A program made the position numbers and the translations under genes. Source: Oscillospiraceae bacterium (GTDB taxonomy: Bacteria > Bacillota > Clostridia > Saccharofermentanales > Saccharofermentanaceae). From it: 48,553 nucleotides of DNA. Of this stretch, positions 17,396-26,484 are shown one piece after another (within the stretch, counting starts at the first letter, position 1; every line of letters begins with the position of its first letter). The stretch covers positions 1 to 48,553 of the forward strand of contig CADCLV010000011.1 of the NCBI GenBank assembly GCA_902802325.1. Direction: 5' to 3'. The notes beneath the pieces are model-generated. The model made no database searches and had not been told where the DNA came from. It was given only the letters and a program-made list of their open reading frames with translations.

Positions 17396-19439
17396 AATGG
17401 TATTCCGCAACAGCATCAGAAGCCATAAAGAGAATGTGCTTTTTATGAGCTCGCTGATCATTTCGATCATTGCGTTTTATGTTGTTCTTTCGCTTTCCAG
17501 CCAGGATGTGATGCGGTATCTGAAGACGCTGGAAAGTGATGCGATCCAAAAACTTTTTGGGATGATCGGCGTACTTTACGGCTTTACTCTGTTCATTATT
17601 TTCGCACTGGTATTCTTTGCGAGCCGCTTTCAGATCGAAAGACGGAGCCATGAGTTCGGGGTCTATATCATGATGGGCATGAAGAGGACCAAACTTTTTT
17701 TCATGCTTCTTCTGGAAGATCTGAGCAGTAGCGTGATTGCTCTTCTGGTAGGCCTTCCGGTGTCGGTTATGATCACGGAAGTGATCAGTCTTCTGACGGT
17801 GAAGATGGTGGGGATCGGTTTTATGGGCCACCAGAGCACTTTCTCTATTCATGCCGCTCTTTTGACGGCTGCCGGGTTTGCCGCCGTCAAACTTCTGTCT
17901 ACCCTGATCCTATCCTTCCTCCTTCTACGGAAAGAGGTGGGCACACTTCTTTCGGATGCCCCGGATAATGTACGGAAAAAGTGTTATCCGATCCTTCAGG
18001 CCGGGATTCTGCTTCTGGGTGTGGTCCTTCTTATTCTGGCCTATCGGAAAGGTGTGACCGGTTCTGCCTGGGCGCGCACATCGGCAATGGGAGAGACGGT
18101 GGTCCTCGGACTTGCGGGAACCATGCTTTTGTTCCGCGGCCTTCGTTTTCTTATCGGACTGATCGCCAGGAAAGTGCCTTCCGGAAAGCTTCGCGTCTTT
18201 ACCTTCCGGCAGATCGAAGATACAGTCATTTTCAAGTCCGGATCCATGGCGGTCTGCTCGATCCTGATCCTTATGGCGGCTTCTTGTCTTGCTTCTGGGA
18301 TCGCAATCTTCTGTTCTTTCAATCTGTACGATTCCAAACGGATCGACTATACATTAACAAATACATTTAGCGGCAGAAACACAGATCTGATCTCTAAAAT
18401 CGATGAAATCGGTCTTTCGGACAAGTTCTCTTACTTAGGTGTCTTACGTCTCAGCCATCCCTATAACGCCATAGAAAATGATGACTTCGACAGTGCTTTT
18501 TCCCCGGATGGATTCGAGATGCTTCGGGATCAGCTGGATCCGGAATATAAGGAGCACAACCCATACGGGAAGCTGGACGGTTTTCCGTTCATGATCCGAC
18601 TTTCGGATTATAATGCACTGATGGCGGCACAGAACGAAGAAGCGCTGGAACTTGCTGATAATGAACTGGGCCTTTACCGAAGTGCGTCTTTTAACGGTTC
18701 GGAAGAACTGGATAATGAAGTGCTGGCTATGAAACCACATGTCACGCTGGGCGGAAAAGACTTTGTTATGACCGGAAAAGTCCAAGAATCACCGATCGTG
18801 ACTGATTCGTTCATTACACTCTCCGGTGCACTGATCGTGCCGGATGCGACCTTTGATGCACTGGCGGGGGACGAGATGGAAACCTACGTCAACGGTATTT
18901 TGGACCGTAGCCAGTATACCCGTGACAGCATGGTGGAAATGTATATGGGGATCAACCGGAAGATGGACCGCTTCGGCCTTCCATATGAAAGCTATCTTCA
19001 GAATATGGGCCGGCAGCTGTTCTATCTGGTGGCGGCAAGTTATATTACGATCTATCTGGCGCTGATCTTCCTTGTGGTGGCCAATACGATCCTGGGCGTG
19101 CAGTTCCTGATGGGACAGAAACGTACGGCCAGACGCTATAAGACGCTGGTCAAGCTGGGCGCGGATCATGGCGACCTGTACACCAGTTCGAAAAAGCAGG
19201 TCAACTGGTTCTTCGGTCTTCCGATCCTGGTGGCGACGGTAAGTACTTTCTCCGCAGTACGGGCCCTGTTCCAGGGGATCCTGAGCAGCCGGACCAAATT
19301 GAATATTTCGGCCATGCTCCCCATCGTTGTCATTGTGATCTCGGTATTTGCTCTGGTAGAATATCTTTATATGTACATCGTCAAGCGATCCAGCTCCCGT
19401 TTCCTGGCGACTCTGATGACGCCGGAAAGAGAAGAGTGA
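17385..19439 (+). CDS. Bce-type ABC transporter permease (FtsX-like)
   Basis: A 684-residue permease with about ten transmembrane segments. Four groups lie in residues 15-300 and the remainder near the C-terminus. A large extracellular domain (about residues 320-540) sits between TM7 and TM8, the arrangement that defines BceB proteins. The N-terminus MFSKMVFRNSIRSHKENVLF, followed by SRRFQIERRSHEFG-type sequence and MMGMKR (about residues 86-104), is characteristic. In this family the extracellular domain binds peptide antibiotics or their lipid complexes, and the permease also signals to the kinase. The ligand is not predictable here. Confidence 0.92.
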   Translation: MFSKMVFRNSIRSHKENVLFMSSLIISIIAFYVVLSLSSQDVMRYLKTLESDAIQKLFGMIGVLYGFTLFIIFALVFFASRFQIERRSHEFGVYIMMGMKRTKLFFMLLLEDLSSSVIALLVGLPVSVMITEVISLLTVKMVGIGFMGHQSTFSIHAALLTAAGFAAVKLLSTLILSFLLLRKEVGTLLSDAPDNVRKKCYPILQAGILLLGVVLLILAYRKGVTGSAWARTSAMGETVVLGLAGTMLLFRGLRFLIGLIARKVPSGKLRVFTFRQIEDTVIFKSGSMAVCSILILMAASCLASGIAIFCSFNLYDSKRIDYTLTNTFSGRNTDLISKIDEIGLSDKFSYLGVLRLSHPYNAIENDDFDSAFSPDGFEMLRDQLDPEYKEHNPYGKLDGFPFMIRLSDYNALMAAQNEEALELADNELGLYRSASFNGSEELDNEVLAMKPHVTLGGKDFVMTGKVQESPIVTDSFITLSGALIVPDATFDALAGDEMETYVNGILDRSQYTRDSMVEMYMGINRKMDRFGLPYESYLQNMGRQLFYLVAASYITIYLALIFLVVANTILGVQFLMGQKRTARRYKTLVKLGADHGDLYTSSKKQVNWFFGLPILVATVSTFSAVRALFQGILSSRTKLNISAMLPIVVIVISVFALVEYLYMYIVKRSSSRFLATLMTPEREE

Positions 19440-19505
19440 TCCCTTTACTTCGGATCTTTCTACGGGAAATGCACCGGAAGCCTTGACGGGAAAGGTCTTT
19501 TGGGA

Positions 19506-20186
19506 ATGAAGCATATCGCCATTGTGGAAGATGAAAAAATGGTAGCAGAAGAGCTTTCGCTCATGCTGGAAAAAGAAGGCTACCGCGTCACCCAGGTAAA
19601 AGATTTTTCCCATGTAGCGGAAGAGATATTTCAGATCCGCCCCGATCTGGTTTTACTGGATATCAACCTTCCTCAGGAAAGCGGATTTACCATCTGCCGG
19701 AAGATCAAGAATAAAAGTGCGATCCCGGTTTTGGTCCTTACATCCAGAGATCAGTTAAGAGATGAGATCCAGGCGCTGGAACTGGGCGCCGATGAGTTCC
19801 TTACCAAGCCGTACCGGAAAGAGAGACTTCTTCTCCGGATCACCAATGTTTTAAAACGGTATGAAGGCCGGGCCAACCTTTTGGAGGGTCCGGGTTTTCT
19901 TCTGGATAAAGGAACCTATACTCTCTTTTACGATGGTACCTCCGTGCTGCTTCCCAAAAATCAGGGAAAGATCCTGGAGACCCTGATGCAGGATTTCGGC
20001 CGGACTGTCTCGAAAGAGGCCTTATGTGAGGCCGTCTGGGGGACTAGTGATTATATCGATGAAAATGCACTGCAGGTCAACCTGACCCGCCTGAAAAAGA
20101 CTTTGAGCAGTCTTTCCCTTCCGCTGACGGTGGATGCCGAGCGGGGAGTGGGATACGTACTTCGGAAAACGGAGGAAAAAACATGA
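19506..20186 (+). CDS. Response regulator, OmpR/BceR type
   Basis: A 226-residue regulator with an N-terminal receiver domain (E8, D9, phosphoacceptor D52 in LVLLDINLP, T79/S80 and K101 in FLTKPY) and a C-terminal winged helix (about 130-224, ending VDAERGVGYVLRKTEE). The ATG at 19506 is preferred over an in-frame TTG at 19500, because GGGAAAGG then lies at a normal distance. The last bases overlap the kinase ATG (ATGA). By analogy with BceR it should activate the adjacent transporter genes. An operator may lie in the repeat-rich region before 16625. Confidence 0.93.
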   Translation: MKHIAIVEDEKMVAEELSLMLEKEGYRVTQVKDFSHVAEEIFQIRPDLVLLDINLPQESGFTICRKIKNKSAIPVLVLTSRDQLRDEIQALELGADEFLTKPYRKERLLLRITNVLKRYEGRANLLEGPGFLLDKGTYTLFYDGTSVLLPKNQGKILETLMQDFGRTVSKEALCEAVWGTSDYIDENALQVNLTRLKKTLSSLSLPLTVDAERGVGYVLRKTEEKT

Positions 20187-21226
20187 GACGTTTTCTTTCC
20201 GTAGTCAGATCCCATCTGCTTTTTCTCATTTATGTGCTGGGCGCAGATGTGTTTTTCGCATTTCTGATGTGGCTGGTGGACAGCAGGTCTTTTCAGAAGA
20301 TCAGCCTTCTGATGCTGCTTTTCAGTGTTCTGTCTTTTCTCCTTCTTTGTGTGATATTGTCGATCCGGGAAGGAAGGATCGAGCGGGCCCTTTCTGAGTA
20401 TATCCTGGAACCGGACGAGACGAGAACGGACCTTCTTCTTTCCCAGCTTCGCGGTTTCGAAAGAAGCCGGGTGGATACGCTCTGCCGCATCATATCGGAA
20501 AAAGAAAATGCCAGGGCAGTGCTTTTTACAAAGAATGAAGATTACGAAGAATATGTGGAAGCCTGGGCCCATGAGGCGAAAACTCCTATCTCGCTTTTGA
20601 CGCTGATACTGGATAACCAGAGGGATTCTCTTTCTCCGGAACTTCTTTATAAGATCGAATATATCCGGGCGAGACTTTCCGGTTCGGTGGAACAGATGCT
20701 TCAGTATTCCCGTATCAAGGGCGGAAGAAAAGATTATCTTCTGGAAAATCTGCCGCTTCGGGAGATACTGGAGGATGTGGTGGAAGAATACCGGCCTCTT
20801 CTTTCCGAGAAGAATTTTACTGTGGTCAACGAGGTGGAAAAGGAGACCATCTATGCGGATAAGCGGGCGCTGACATATATGCTGGGGCAGATCGTCAGTA
20901 ATGCCATCAAGTACAGCAGCGAAGAGCCCCGGCTTACTTTCCGGATGGACGGGGAGAGGAGACTTTCGATCGAAGATAACGGGATCGGGGTCAAAAAGAG
21001 CGATCTTCCCTTCATTTTCGAAAGAGGATTTACCGGAAATACCGGCCAGGCCAGAAAGAAAGCCACGGGTATGGGACTGTATCTGGTGGAAAAAATCGCA
21101 GAAGATATGCATTTTCAATTAAATGTTGCCTCGGAAATAGGAAAAGGCTTTCAAATCGTGGTACAATATCCAGACGTAGGAGCAGAAAACATGGGCTCCG
21201 AAGATGGCCTTCGGGCCGAAAAATGA
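20183..21226 (+). CDS. Intramembrane-sensing histidine kinase, BceS type
   Basis: A 347-residue kinase with two N-terminal transmembrane helices (about residues 11-31 and 40-61) joined by a very short loop, so it has no extracellular sensor domain. This is the known layout of BceS-like kinases, which receive their signal from the permease. The phosphoacceptor is H130 in EAWAHEAKTPISL. The catalytic domain has an N-box (IVSNAIKYSS), DNGIGV (G1) and a GMGLYLVEK G2 segment. The C-terminal end (GSEDGLRAEK) runs into the SufC leader 23 bases before its ATG. Confidence 0.93.
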   Translation: MRRFLSVVRSHLLFLIYVLGADVFFAFLMWLVDSRSFQKISLLMLLFSVLSFLLLCVILSIREGRIERALSEYILEPDETRTDLLLSQLRGFERSRVDTLCRIISEKENARAVLFTKNEDYEEYVEAWAHEAKTPISLLTLILDNQRDSLSPELLYKIEYIRARLSGSVEQMLQYSRIKGGRKDYLLENLPLREILEDVVEEYRPLLSEKNFTVVNEVEKETIYADKRALTYMLGQIVSNAIKYSSEEPRLTFRMDGERRLSIEDNGIGVKKSDLPFIFERGFTGNTGQARKKATGMGLYLVEKIAEDMHFQLNVASEIGKGFQIVVQYPDVGAENMGSEDGLRAEK

Positions 21227-21248
21227 TTTTTCTAAAGGAGGAAAAAGC

Positions 21249-21992
21249 ATGCTGGAATTACAACATGTGTCGTTCGAAGTAAATGACGACGGCGGCAAAG
21301 AGATCCTCCGTGATATAACCTTAACCATTCCGACAGGCAATCTGACTGTGATCACCGGACCTAACGGCGGAGGTAAATCCACCCTGGCCAAGCTGATCAC
21401 GGGCATCATCCGCCCGACTTCGGGAAAGATCCTGTTCGATGGAGAAGATATTACGGATATGTCCATTACCGAGCGTGCCAGAAAAGGAATCGGATTCGCT
21501 TTTCAGCAGCCGGTGCGTTTCAAGGGGATCCAGGTCTTCGATCTGATCCGTCTGGCTACAGGCACCAAGCTTTCTACGGTGGATGCCTGTAAGTATCTGT
21601 CGGCAGTGGGCCTTTGCGCCAGAGAATACATCAACCGGGAAGTGAACAGCAGTCTTTCCGGAGGCGAGCTGAAGCGTATCGAGATCGCTACCGTTCTGGC
21701 TAAGGCCTCGAAGCTTTCCGTCTTCGATGAGCCGGAGGCGGGCATCGATCTTTGGAGCTTTCAGAACCTGATCGAGGTGTTCGAAGATATGCGAAAGAAC
21801 ATTTCGGACAGTTCGATCCTGATCATCTCCCACCAGGAGAGGATCCTGAATATTGCGGATGAGATCATTGTGCTCAAGGACGGAAAACTGGAGTACATGG
21901 GACCGAAGGACGAGATTTTACCGAAACTGAACGGTACGGATTCGTCCGTCAAGGGATGCGGGAAAGGCATCCTGAAAAGGGAGGTGGAGTAA
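21249..21992 (+). CDS. sufC: SufC-like Fe-S assembly ATPase (SmsC type)
   Basis: A 247-residue soluble ABC ATPase starting at the ATG at 21249, with AAAGGAGG just upstream. Walker A is GPNGGGKST, the signature is SLSGGELKRIEIA (resembling SufC's SGGE-KR) and Walker B runs into VFDEPEAGIDLWSF. The DEPEAGIDLWSF form differs from SufC of the SUFBCD operon (usually DE-x-SGLD). It is what I know from stand-alone SufCB pairs of Clostridia and methanogens, described as a SUF-like minimal system (SMS). Its stop overlaps the partner's start (TAATG). It should form a complex with that protein to build Fe-S clusters, not a membrane transporter. Confidence 0.85.
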   Translation: MLELQHVSFEVNDDGGKEILRDITLTIPTGNLTVITGPNGGGKSTLAKLITGIIRPTSGKILFDGEDITDMSITERARKGIGFAFQQPVRFKGIQVFDLIRLATGTKLSTVDACKYLSAVGLCAREYINREVNSSLSGGELKRIEIATVLAKASKLSVFDEPEAGIDLWSFQNLIEVFEDMRKNISDSSILIISHQERILNIADEIIVLKDGKLEYMGPKDEILPKLNGTDSSVKGCGKGILKREVE

Positions 21993-22918
21993 TGCTGAAT
22001 CTGGATGCGGTTTCTGACCGCCTGTTAGAAGAAGTAGCGGACCTCCATAAGGTTCCGGTAGGCGCATATAACATCCGTTCCAACGGTAAGGCGGTGGCCA
22101 GAAACTCCACGGCCAATATCGACATTATCCCGAAAGAGAACGGTTCCGGTATCGATATCCGGATCAAGCCCGGAACGAAAAACGAGAGCGTGCATATTCC
22201 GGTAGTCATGACCGCAAGCGGTATCAAGGAACTGGTATATAACGACTTTTATATCGGTGAAGGATCCGATGTGGTGATCGTGGCCGGCTGCGGTATCGAT
22301 AACTGCGGCCCGAAGGACAGTGAGCATGACGGTATCCACCGTTTCTTCGTCGGAAAAGGCGCGAAGGTCAAATATGTGGAGAAGCATTACGGTTCCGGCG
22401 AAGGCACCGGTAAGCGTATCCTGAATCCGGGCACGGAAGTGTACATGGAAGAGGACAGCTACATGGAAATGGAGATGGTCCAGATCAAGGGCGTGGACGA
22501 TACTGTCCGTGACACAAAGGCGGAGCTGGCAGCCGGCGCCAAGCTGGTGGTCCGGGAGCGTCTCATGACGCATGGAAAGCAGAATGCGGTCAGCAATTAC
22601 CGCGTGGACTTAAACGGCGACGGAAGTTCCTGCGACGTAGTGTCCCGTTCTGTTGCCCGCGATGATTCCTATCAGAAGTTTGATGCCGTTCTTACGGGAA
22701 ATGCACCGTGTTCCGGTCATACGGAGTGTGACGCGATCATCATGGATAACGGCCGGATCCTGGCAGTTCCGGGACTGGAGGCCAATAACGTGGATGCGGC
22801 ACTGGTTCATGAAGCGGCGATCGGTAAGATTGCCGGCGACCAGCTGATTAAGCTGATGACTTTCGGCCTGACCGAGCAGGAAGCAGAAGAACAGATCATC
22901 AACGGCTTCCTGAAGTAA
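21992..22918 (+). CDS. sufB: SufB/SufD-family scaffold protein (SmsB type)
   Basis: A 308-residue protein of the SufBD core family. The beta-helix region is recognisable from IDIRIKPGTKNESVHIPVV through VEKHYGSGEGTG, MEMEMVQIKG and DVVSRSVARDDS, and the C-terminal GHTECDAIIMDNG-RILAVPGLEANNVDAALVHEAAIGKI corresponds to the SufB/D 'aeLsHEAaiGki' signature. It is much shorter than SufB (about 470) and lacks the N-terminal extension. No second scaffold (SufD), no SufS and no SufU lies nearby. With the overlapping ATPase gene it would form a two-component Fe-S assembly machine, here inferred. Confidence 0.85.
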   Translation: MLNLDAVSDRLLEEVADLHKVPVGAYNIRSNGKAVARNSTANIDIIPKENGSGIDIRIKPGTKNESVHIPVVMTASGIKELVYNDFYIGEGSDVVIVAGCGIDNCGPKDSEHDGIHRFFVGKGAKVKYVEKHYGSGEGTGKRILNPGTEVYMEEDSYMEMEMVQIKGVDDTVRDTKAELAAGAKLVVRERLMTHGKQNAVSNYRVDLNGDGSSCDVVSRSVARDDSYQKFDAVLTGNAPCSGHTECDAIIMDNGRILAVPGLEANNVDAALVHEAAIGKIAGDQLIKLMTFGLTEQEAEEQIINGFLK

Positions 22919-22943
22919 GAACAGTTTTTTCGAAACAGACACG

Positions 22944-22980
22944 AAGGGCGGTTTCATTTGAAACCGCCCTTTTGGCTTTT
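22944..22980. terminator. Hairpin terminator after sufCB
   Basis: A perfect 12-bp stem AAGGGCGGTTTC (22944-22955) / GAAACCGCCCTT (22960-22971) with an ATTT loop. The following TTGGCTTTT is a modest T-tract. It lies between the sufB stop and the 3' end of the convergent EAL gene, so it may serve both. Confidence 0.75.
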
Positions 22981-23001
22981 GGATGCTGATGCGGAAAACC
23001 G

Positions 23002-24996
23002 TCACGAACTGGTCCGTGCCTGCTTTTCATATTGCGGGGACTTTAACCGCTCGACCATTTTTTCAGAAGGAAGCGGCCGGTCGTAATAGAAGCCCTGGAT
23101 AATGGATACGCCCATTTTTACTAAGGTGTCCACCTGCTCGGCATTTTCGATACCCTCTGCCACGACCTGCAGTTCCAGGGATTTTGCCATCTTTACGATG
23201 TATTCCAGAATGGTCAGATCCTTGGAGTAGTGTTTCTCTACAAAACCCTTATCGATCTTAATGGTGTCGAAGGTGATCTCGCGAAGGAGCGTCAGAGAGG
23301 AGCTGGCACAGCCGAAATCATCGATGGAGACCAGATAACCGTAGGCGTGAAGCGCATCGACGAAGTGCTTCAGGATGAGGATCGGGAATTCATCGGCGGT
23401 CTCGGTGACCTCGATCTCGATGAGATGACGGGGGATGCCGCTGTCTTTTACGATCTGGTTAATACGCTCGACGATGCCCGGATCTGCAAGATTTCTTCTG
23501 GAAAAGTTTACAGAGATGGTCGGCGGATTCAGCCCCTGCGCCCGCCATTCGGCCAGGTCGGCGCAGACCCGCTTAAGAATATGCAGGTCCAGATTGCAGA
23601 TGGAGCGGTTCTCTTCCATCAGGGAAATAAAGTGGGCCGGAGATACGACGTTGCCGTTGTGATTCCAGCGGGACAGGGCCTCGGCGCCACAGAGCGTATG
23701 CGTCTCGGCGTTGACCTTGGGCTGGTAGTAGGGCATAAAGTCGCCGTTTGTCAGACCCTGGAGGATCTCGTTTTCAAATTTTCTCCGGTTATTCATGTCG
23801 TTTAACACTTCTCTCGTCATATGAACCACCGGCTGGTTGGGCTGGGACTTGGCCATGCCCAGCGCTATGGCGGCGCAGGAAATGATCTCTTCGCCATCCA
23901 TATCGGTGCGGTCGATCTTAAAGACACCGGCACGGGCGGAGATATTTACGGTGACCATGGTCCCTTCGCTCTTGTTATAGAAATTCACCGGCAGACCGGA
24001 AAGATTCTTCAGAAATTCTTCCACATGATCGTTTTTTACAACCGCGACGAACTGGTTGCCGTACTGGCGGGCCAGAAGCTCGTCCTTTCTCATTTGGTCC
24101 TGAAGACAGAGCGCATAATTAGCCAGGATCACGTTGCCGTTTTCCATGCCGTAGCGCCGGTTAATATCGGAGAATTTGCAAAGGTCGAAGAAGACGGCGG
24201 TATATTCCAGCCGCTTTGACTGATGCTGCATACTGTTGAGCCATTCCACGCAGCCGTGCTCATTCGCAAGTCCGGTGCGCATTTCGGTTCTGGCCACATG
24301 ACGAAGCTCGTTGTTTTTACTGATGGTGCCTTCCACGAACATCAGGATCGCGGAAATACCGATACCCATGTTCATGTACGAATAGCCGTAGAAGAATACC
24401 TGGAAGCAAAGACCGATTGCCGGACAGATAATATACGAGGATAGTATCAGGAACTGCTGAAGTCCCAGTCTCTTTCTGTTCTCGATTATGATGGATACGA
24501 CCAGGATCGAGGCGACCGCCGGGAAGAACAGCGAAAGAAGGAATAAAGGTCCTCGGGAATAATTATTCTGTGCATCGATCTCATAGTAGATGTGGGTAAA
24601 CTGGGAAAGGATAACTAATCCGAATCCTACGCCGGAAAGAACAAAACTCAAGATAAACCGGTCACGGGCCGGCGCATTTTTTTTGATGGAAAAGTCGCCG
24701 TAGACCCGGTATGACACATAGACCGTATAGACCGGAAGAAGCAGGATACAGGCGGAAAAGACGACAAAATTTGAAAGGTGGCTCATGAAGGTATAAAGCT
24801 GACTGCTGTTTCCGCGATATACATAAGCCAGGGAATCAAAGGCCAGGAGAAGTCCCGCCAGAAGGTTCAAAAGCGTGAGAGACAGGCGGATAGGCCTGCG
24901 CTGATTATCGTTCGTCAGCGCAAGGATAGCCGAAATGAAACAGAATACTGCTTCAAACAGGAGAAACGCGACTTGTGTGGATAACGCATCAATCAT
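23002..24996 (-). CDS. Membrane c-di-GMP phosphodiesterase with degenerate GGDEF and intact EAL
   Basis: A 664-residue protein from the ATG at 24996, which has GGGAAGAG upstream. The N-terminal third (about 1-240) has six to seven hydrophobic helices, probably a membrane sensor. A GGDEF fold follows (FFDLCKFSDINRRYG), but its active-site loop reads RQYGNQF in place of RxGGDEF, so cyclase activity should be lost. The C-terminal EAL domain keeps GAEALSRW, VNFSRRNL, EIEVTETA, SIDDFGCASSSL, IKIDKGFV and VVAEGIEN, i.e. the metal and catalytic residues. It is most likely a c-di-GMP-degrading enzyme with the GGDEF part used for GTP or ligand control. It is monocistronic, facing the SufCB genes. Confidence 0.92.
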   Translation of the reverse strand: MIDALSTQVAFLLFEAVFCFISAILALTNDNQRRPIRLSLTLLNLLAGLLLAFDSLAYVYRGNSSQLYTFMSHLSNFVVFSACILLLPVYTVYVSYRVYGDFSIKKNAPARDRFILSFVLSGVGFGLVILSQFTHIYYEIDAQNNYSRGPLFLLSLFFPAVASILVVSIIIENRKRLGLQQFLILSSYIICPAIGLCFQVFFYGYSYMNMGIGISAILMFVEGTISKNNELRHVARTEMRTGLANEHGCVEWLNSMQHQSKRLEYTAVFFDLCKFSDINRRYGMENGNVILANYALCLQDQMRKDELLARQYGNQFVAVVKNDHVEEFLKNLSGLPVNFYNKSEGTMVTVNISARAGVFKIDRTDMDGEEIISCAAIALGMAKSQPNQPVVHMTREVLNDMNNRRKFENEILQGLTNGDFMPYYQPKVNAETHTLCGAEALSRWNHNGNVVSPAHFISLMEENRSICNLDLHILKRVCADLAEWRAQGLNPPTISVNFSRRNLADPGIVERINQIVKDSGIPRHLIEIEVTETADEFPILILKHFVDALHAYGYLVSIDDFGCASSSLTLLREITFDTIKIDKGFVEKHYSKDLTILEYIVKMAKSLELQVVAEGIENAEQVDTLVKMGVSIIQGFYYDRPLPSEKMVERLKSPQYEKQARTSS

Positions 24997-25090
24997 ATAC
25001 TCTTCCCTGCCAACTTCATTCCTAATAAATATTATCTTACCTTTTAAAAGTAAAGACAATATGAATATTTCAAGAAAACGTCTGAGAATC

Positions 25091-25128
25091 GAAAAAACAA
25101 AAAGATCCGGAAAAGGATTTCCGGATCT
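25091..25128 (-). terminator. Intrinsic terminator of the tRNA-Ala gene
   Basis: A perfect 12-bp stem AAGATCCGGAAA / TTTCCGGATCTT with a four-base loop. On the minus strand it is followed by TTTTTGTTTTTTC. It lies immediately downstream of the tRNA and should separate it from the EAL gene. Confidence 0.9.
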
Positions 25129-25130
25129 TA

Positions 25131-25206
25131 TGGTGGAGCATATGAGGATCGAACTCACGACCTCCAGATTGCGAACCTGGCGCTCTCCCAGCTGAGCTAA
25201 TGCCCC
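25131..25206 (-). tRNA. tRNA-Ala (anticodon CGC)
   Basis: A 76-base tRNA with the CCA end encoded. The acceptor stem GGGGCAT pairs with ATGCTCC and contains the G3-U70 wobble that identifies tRNA-Ala. The D-arm reads TAGCTCAGCTGGGAGAGC. The anticodon arm has stem CCAGG/TCTGG and loop TTCGCAA, so the anticodon is CGC (codon GCG). The T-arm contains GTTCGATC. All arms fold without gaps. Confidence 0.97.
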
Positions 25207-25314
25207 GAATCACTCCCCTATTATCGGGGTATGCCATTCAAATGTCAAGGCGAATTTTGAAAAGGGGTGTGATATAGTAAGGGCAGAGATTCTCGACCGC
25301 GAAAGGGTAGGACA

Positions 25315-26469
25315 ATGAAACTGAAAAGACAGCTCGCCGCGATTTTAAGCTCTGCGGCACTTCTCATAACCTTAGCCGGAATGACCCCGGCCAGTGCATT
25401 TCCCGAAGAAGGAACGATCATCATCGACGGAAAGACGTTTACGGTAAACCGTGACTGCAAAGGGGACAACTGGCACTACGAAGCCAAGGAACACACTCTT
25501 TTCCTGGAAGGCTATGAGGGACTTTACATCGATCTGGGACCGCAGGAAGAAGGAGTTTTTGTAAATCTTTCCGGCAGTAACAAGATCACATCGAATGTGG
25601 ATATTCCGGCCCTGATGGCAGATGGCGATCTGACTATCTCCGGAGATGGAACTCTGGAACTGGAAGTTTCGGCCTGCCATTGTGCGGTCTATGCCAAGGG
25701 GGCGTCCCTTTCGATCTCCGGTGCTTCCGTGACTGTAAAGGGAAGTGGGGAGGTTGCGGATGCGGCATATATGCTGATGGCGGATTCGGGCCTTTCCATT
25801 TCTGATTCGAAGATCGGGATCAAGGATGAAGTAGAAGGACAGGGCGGCGCCGTCGGAACCATATCCGGCGATCTGGAGATAAAGGGATCCGAAATGAATA
25901 TTTCTTCTTCGGCAAAAGCACTGGCGGCGCTTCGCGGACAGGTGCGTATTTCCGGCGGAAGTGCGGTCCTTTCTTCTTCGGAAAATACCATCTACGCCAA
26001 AAGCGGCTGCGTCATCGAGGAAAGCGCCAAGATGGACGTGATCTGTAAAGGTGAAGAGGCGACAGCAATCTACTGCCCGGAGGGCGACATTCATGTGACC
26101 TCTTCCGAACTTTCCGTAGATGCGGAAAAGACGGCGTTGGCAGGAAAATACATCATTTTAAAAGATGCCTATATCTCTGAACCGGAAGACGGCATGGTGC
26201 GGGAGATATCGTCCATGTGTACGATTTCCGCGGATGGGAAAGTCGCCTCGGATGTGCATGTCCTGTCTGGAGAAAAGCCGACTCCGACACCGACTCCGAG
26301 CCCGACGCCGGTGACGCTGACACCGACAAATACACCGGTGCCGGATCCTGAAAACGGCGGGTTTTCCGTCACGCCGAAAATGATCGTGGGCGCAGGTCTC
26401 CTTTTAGTGGGAGTTGTCGTGATCGTAGTGATCCTGGTATCCAGAAGCCGGGAAAGAAATCAGTACTAA
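25315..26469 (+). CDS. Secreted, membrane-anchored beta-helix-like surface protein
   Basis: A 384-residue protein with a signal peptide (residues 1-28, cleavage after TPASA). Repeated short beta segments follow (about 60-310: DLTISGDGTLELEVS, SLSISGASVTVKGSG, GLSISDSKIGIKD, DLEIKGSEMNISS), the pattern of carbohydrate-binding or adhesin-like parallel beta-helix domains. A Pro/Thr linker (PTPTPTPSPTP, about residues 322-345) leads to one C-terminal transmembrane helix (about 357-376) and a short Arg-rich tail. It is therefore probably held on the outside of the membrane. Function is unknown; the convergent GH31 gene ends only 15 bases away, and a shared glycan theme is possible but unproven. 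Confidence 0.78.
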   Translation: MKLKRQLAAILSSAALLITLAGMTPASAFPEEGTIIIDGKTFTVNRDCKGDNWHYEAKEHTLFLEGYEGLYIDLGPQEEGVFVNLSGSNKITSNVDIPALMADGDLTISGDGTLELEVSACHCAVYAKGASLSISGASVTVKGSGEVADAAYMLMADSGLSISDSKIGIKDEVEGQGGAVGTISGDLEIKGSEMNISSSAKALAALRGQVRISGGSAVLSSSENTIYAKSGCVIEESAKMDVICKGEEATAIYCPEGDIHVTSSELSVDAEKTALAGKYIILKDAYISEPEDGMVREISSMCTISADGKVASDVHVLSGEKPTPTPTPSPTPVTLTPTNTPVPDPENGGFSVTPKMIVGAGLLLVGVVVIVVILVSRSRERNQY

Positions 26470-26484
26470 GACCGGAAGCTTATA

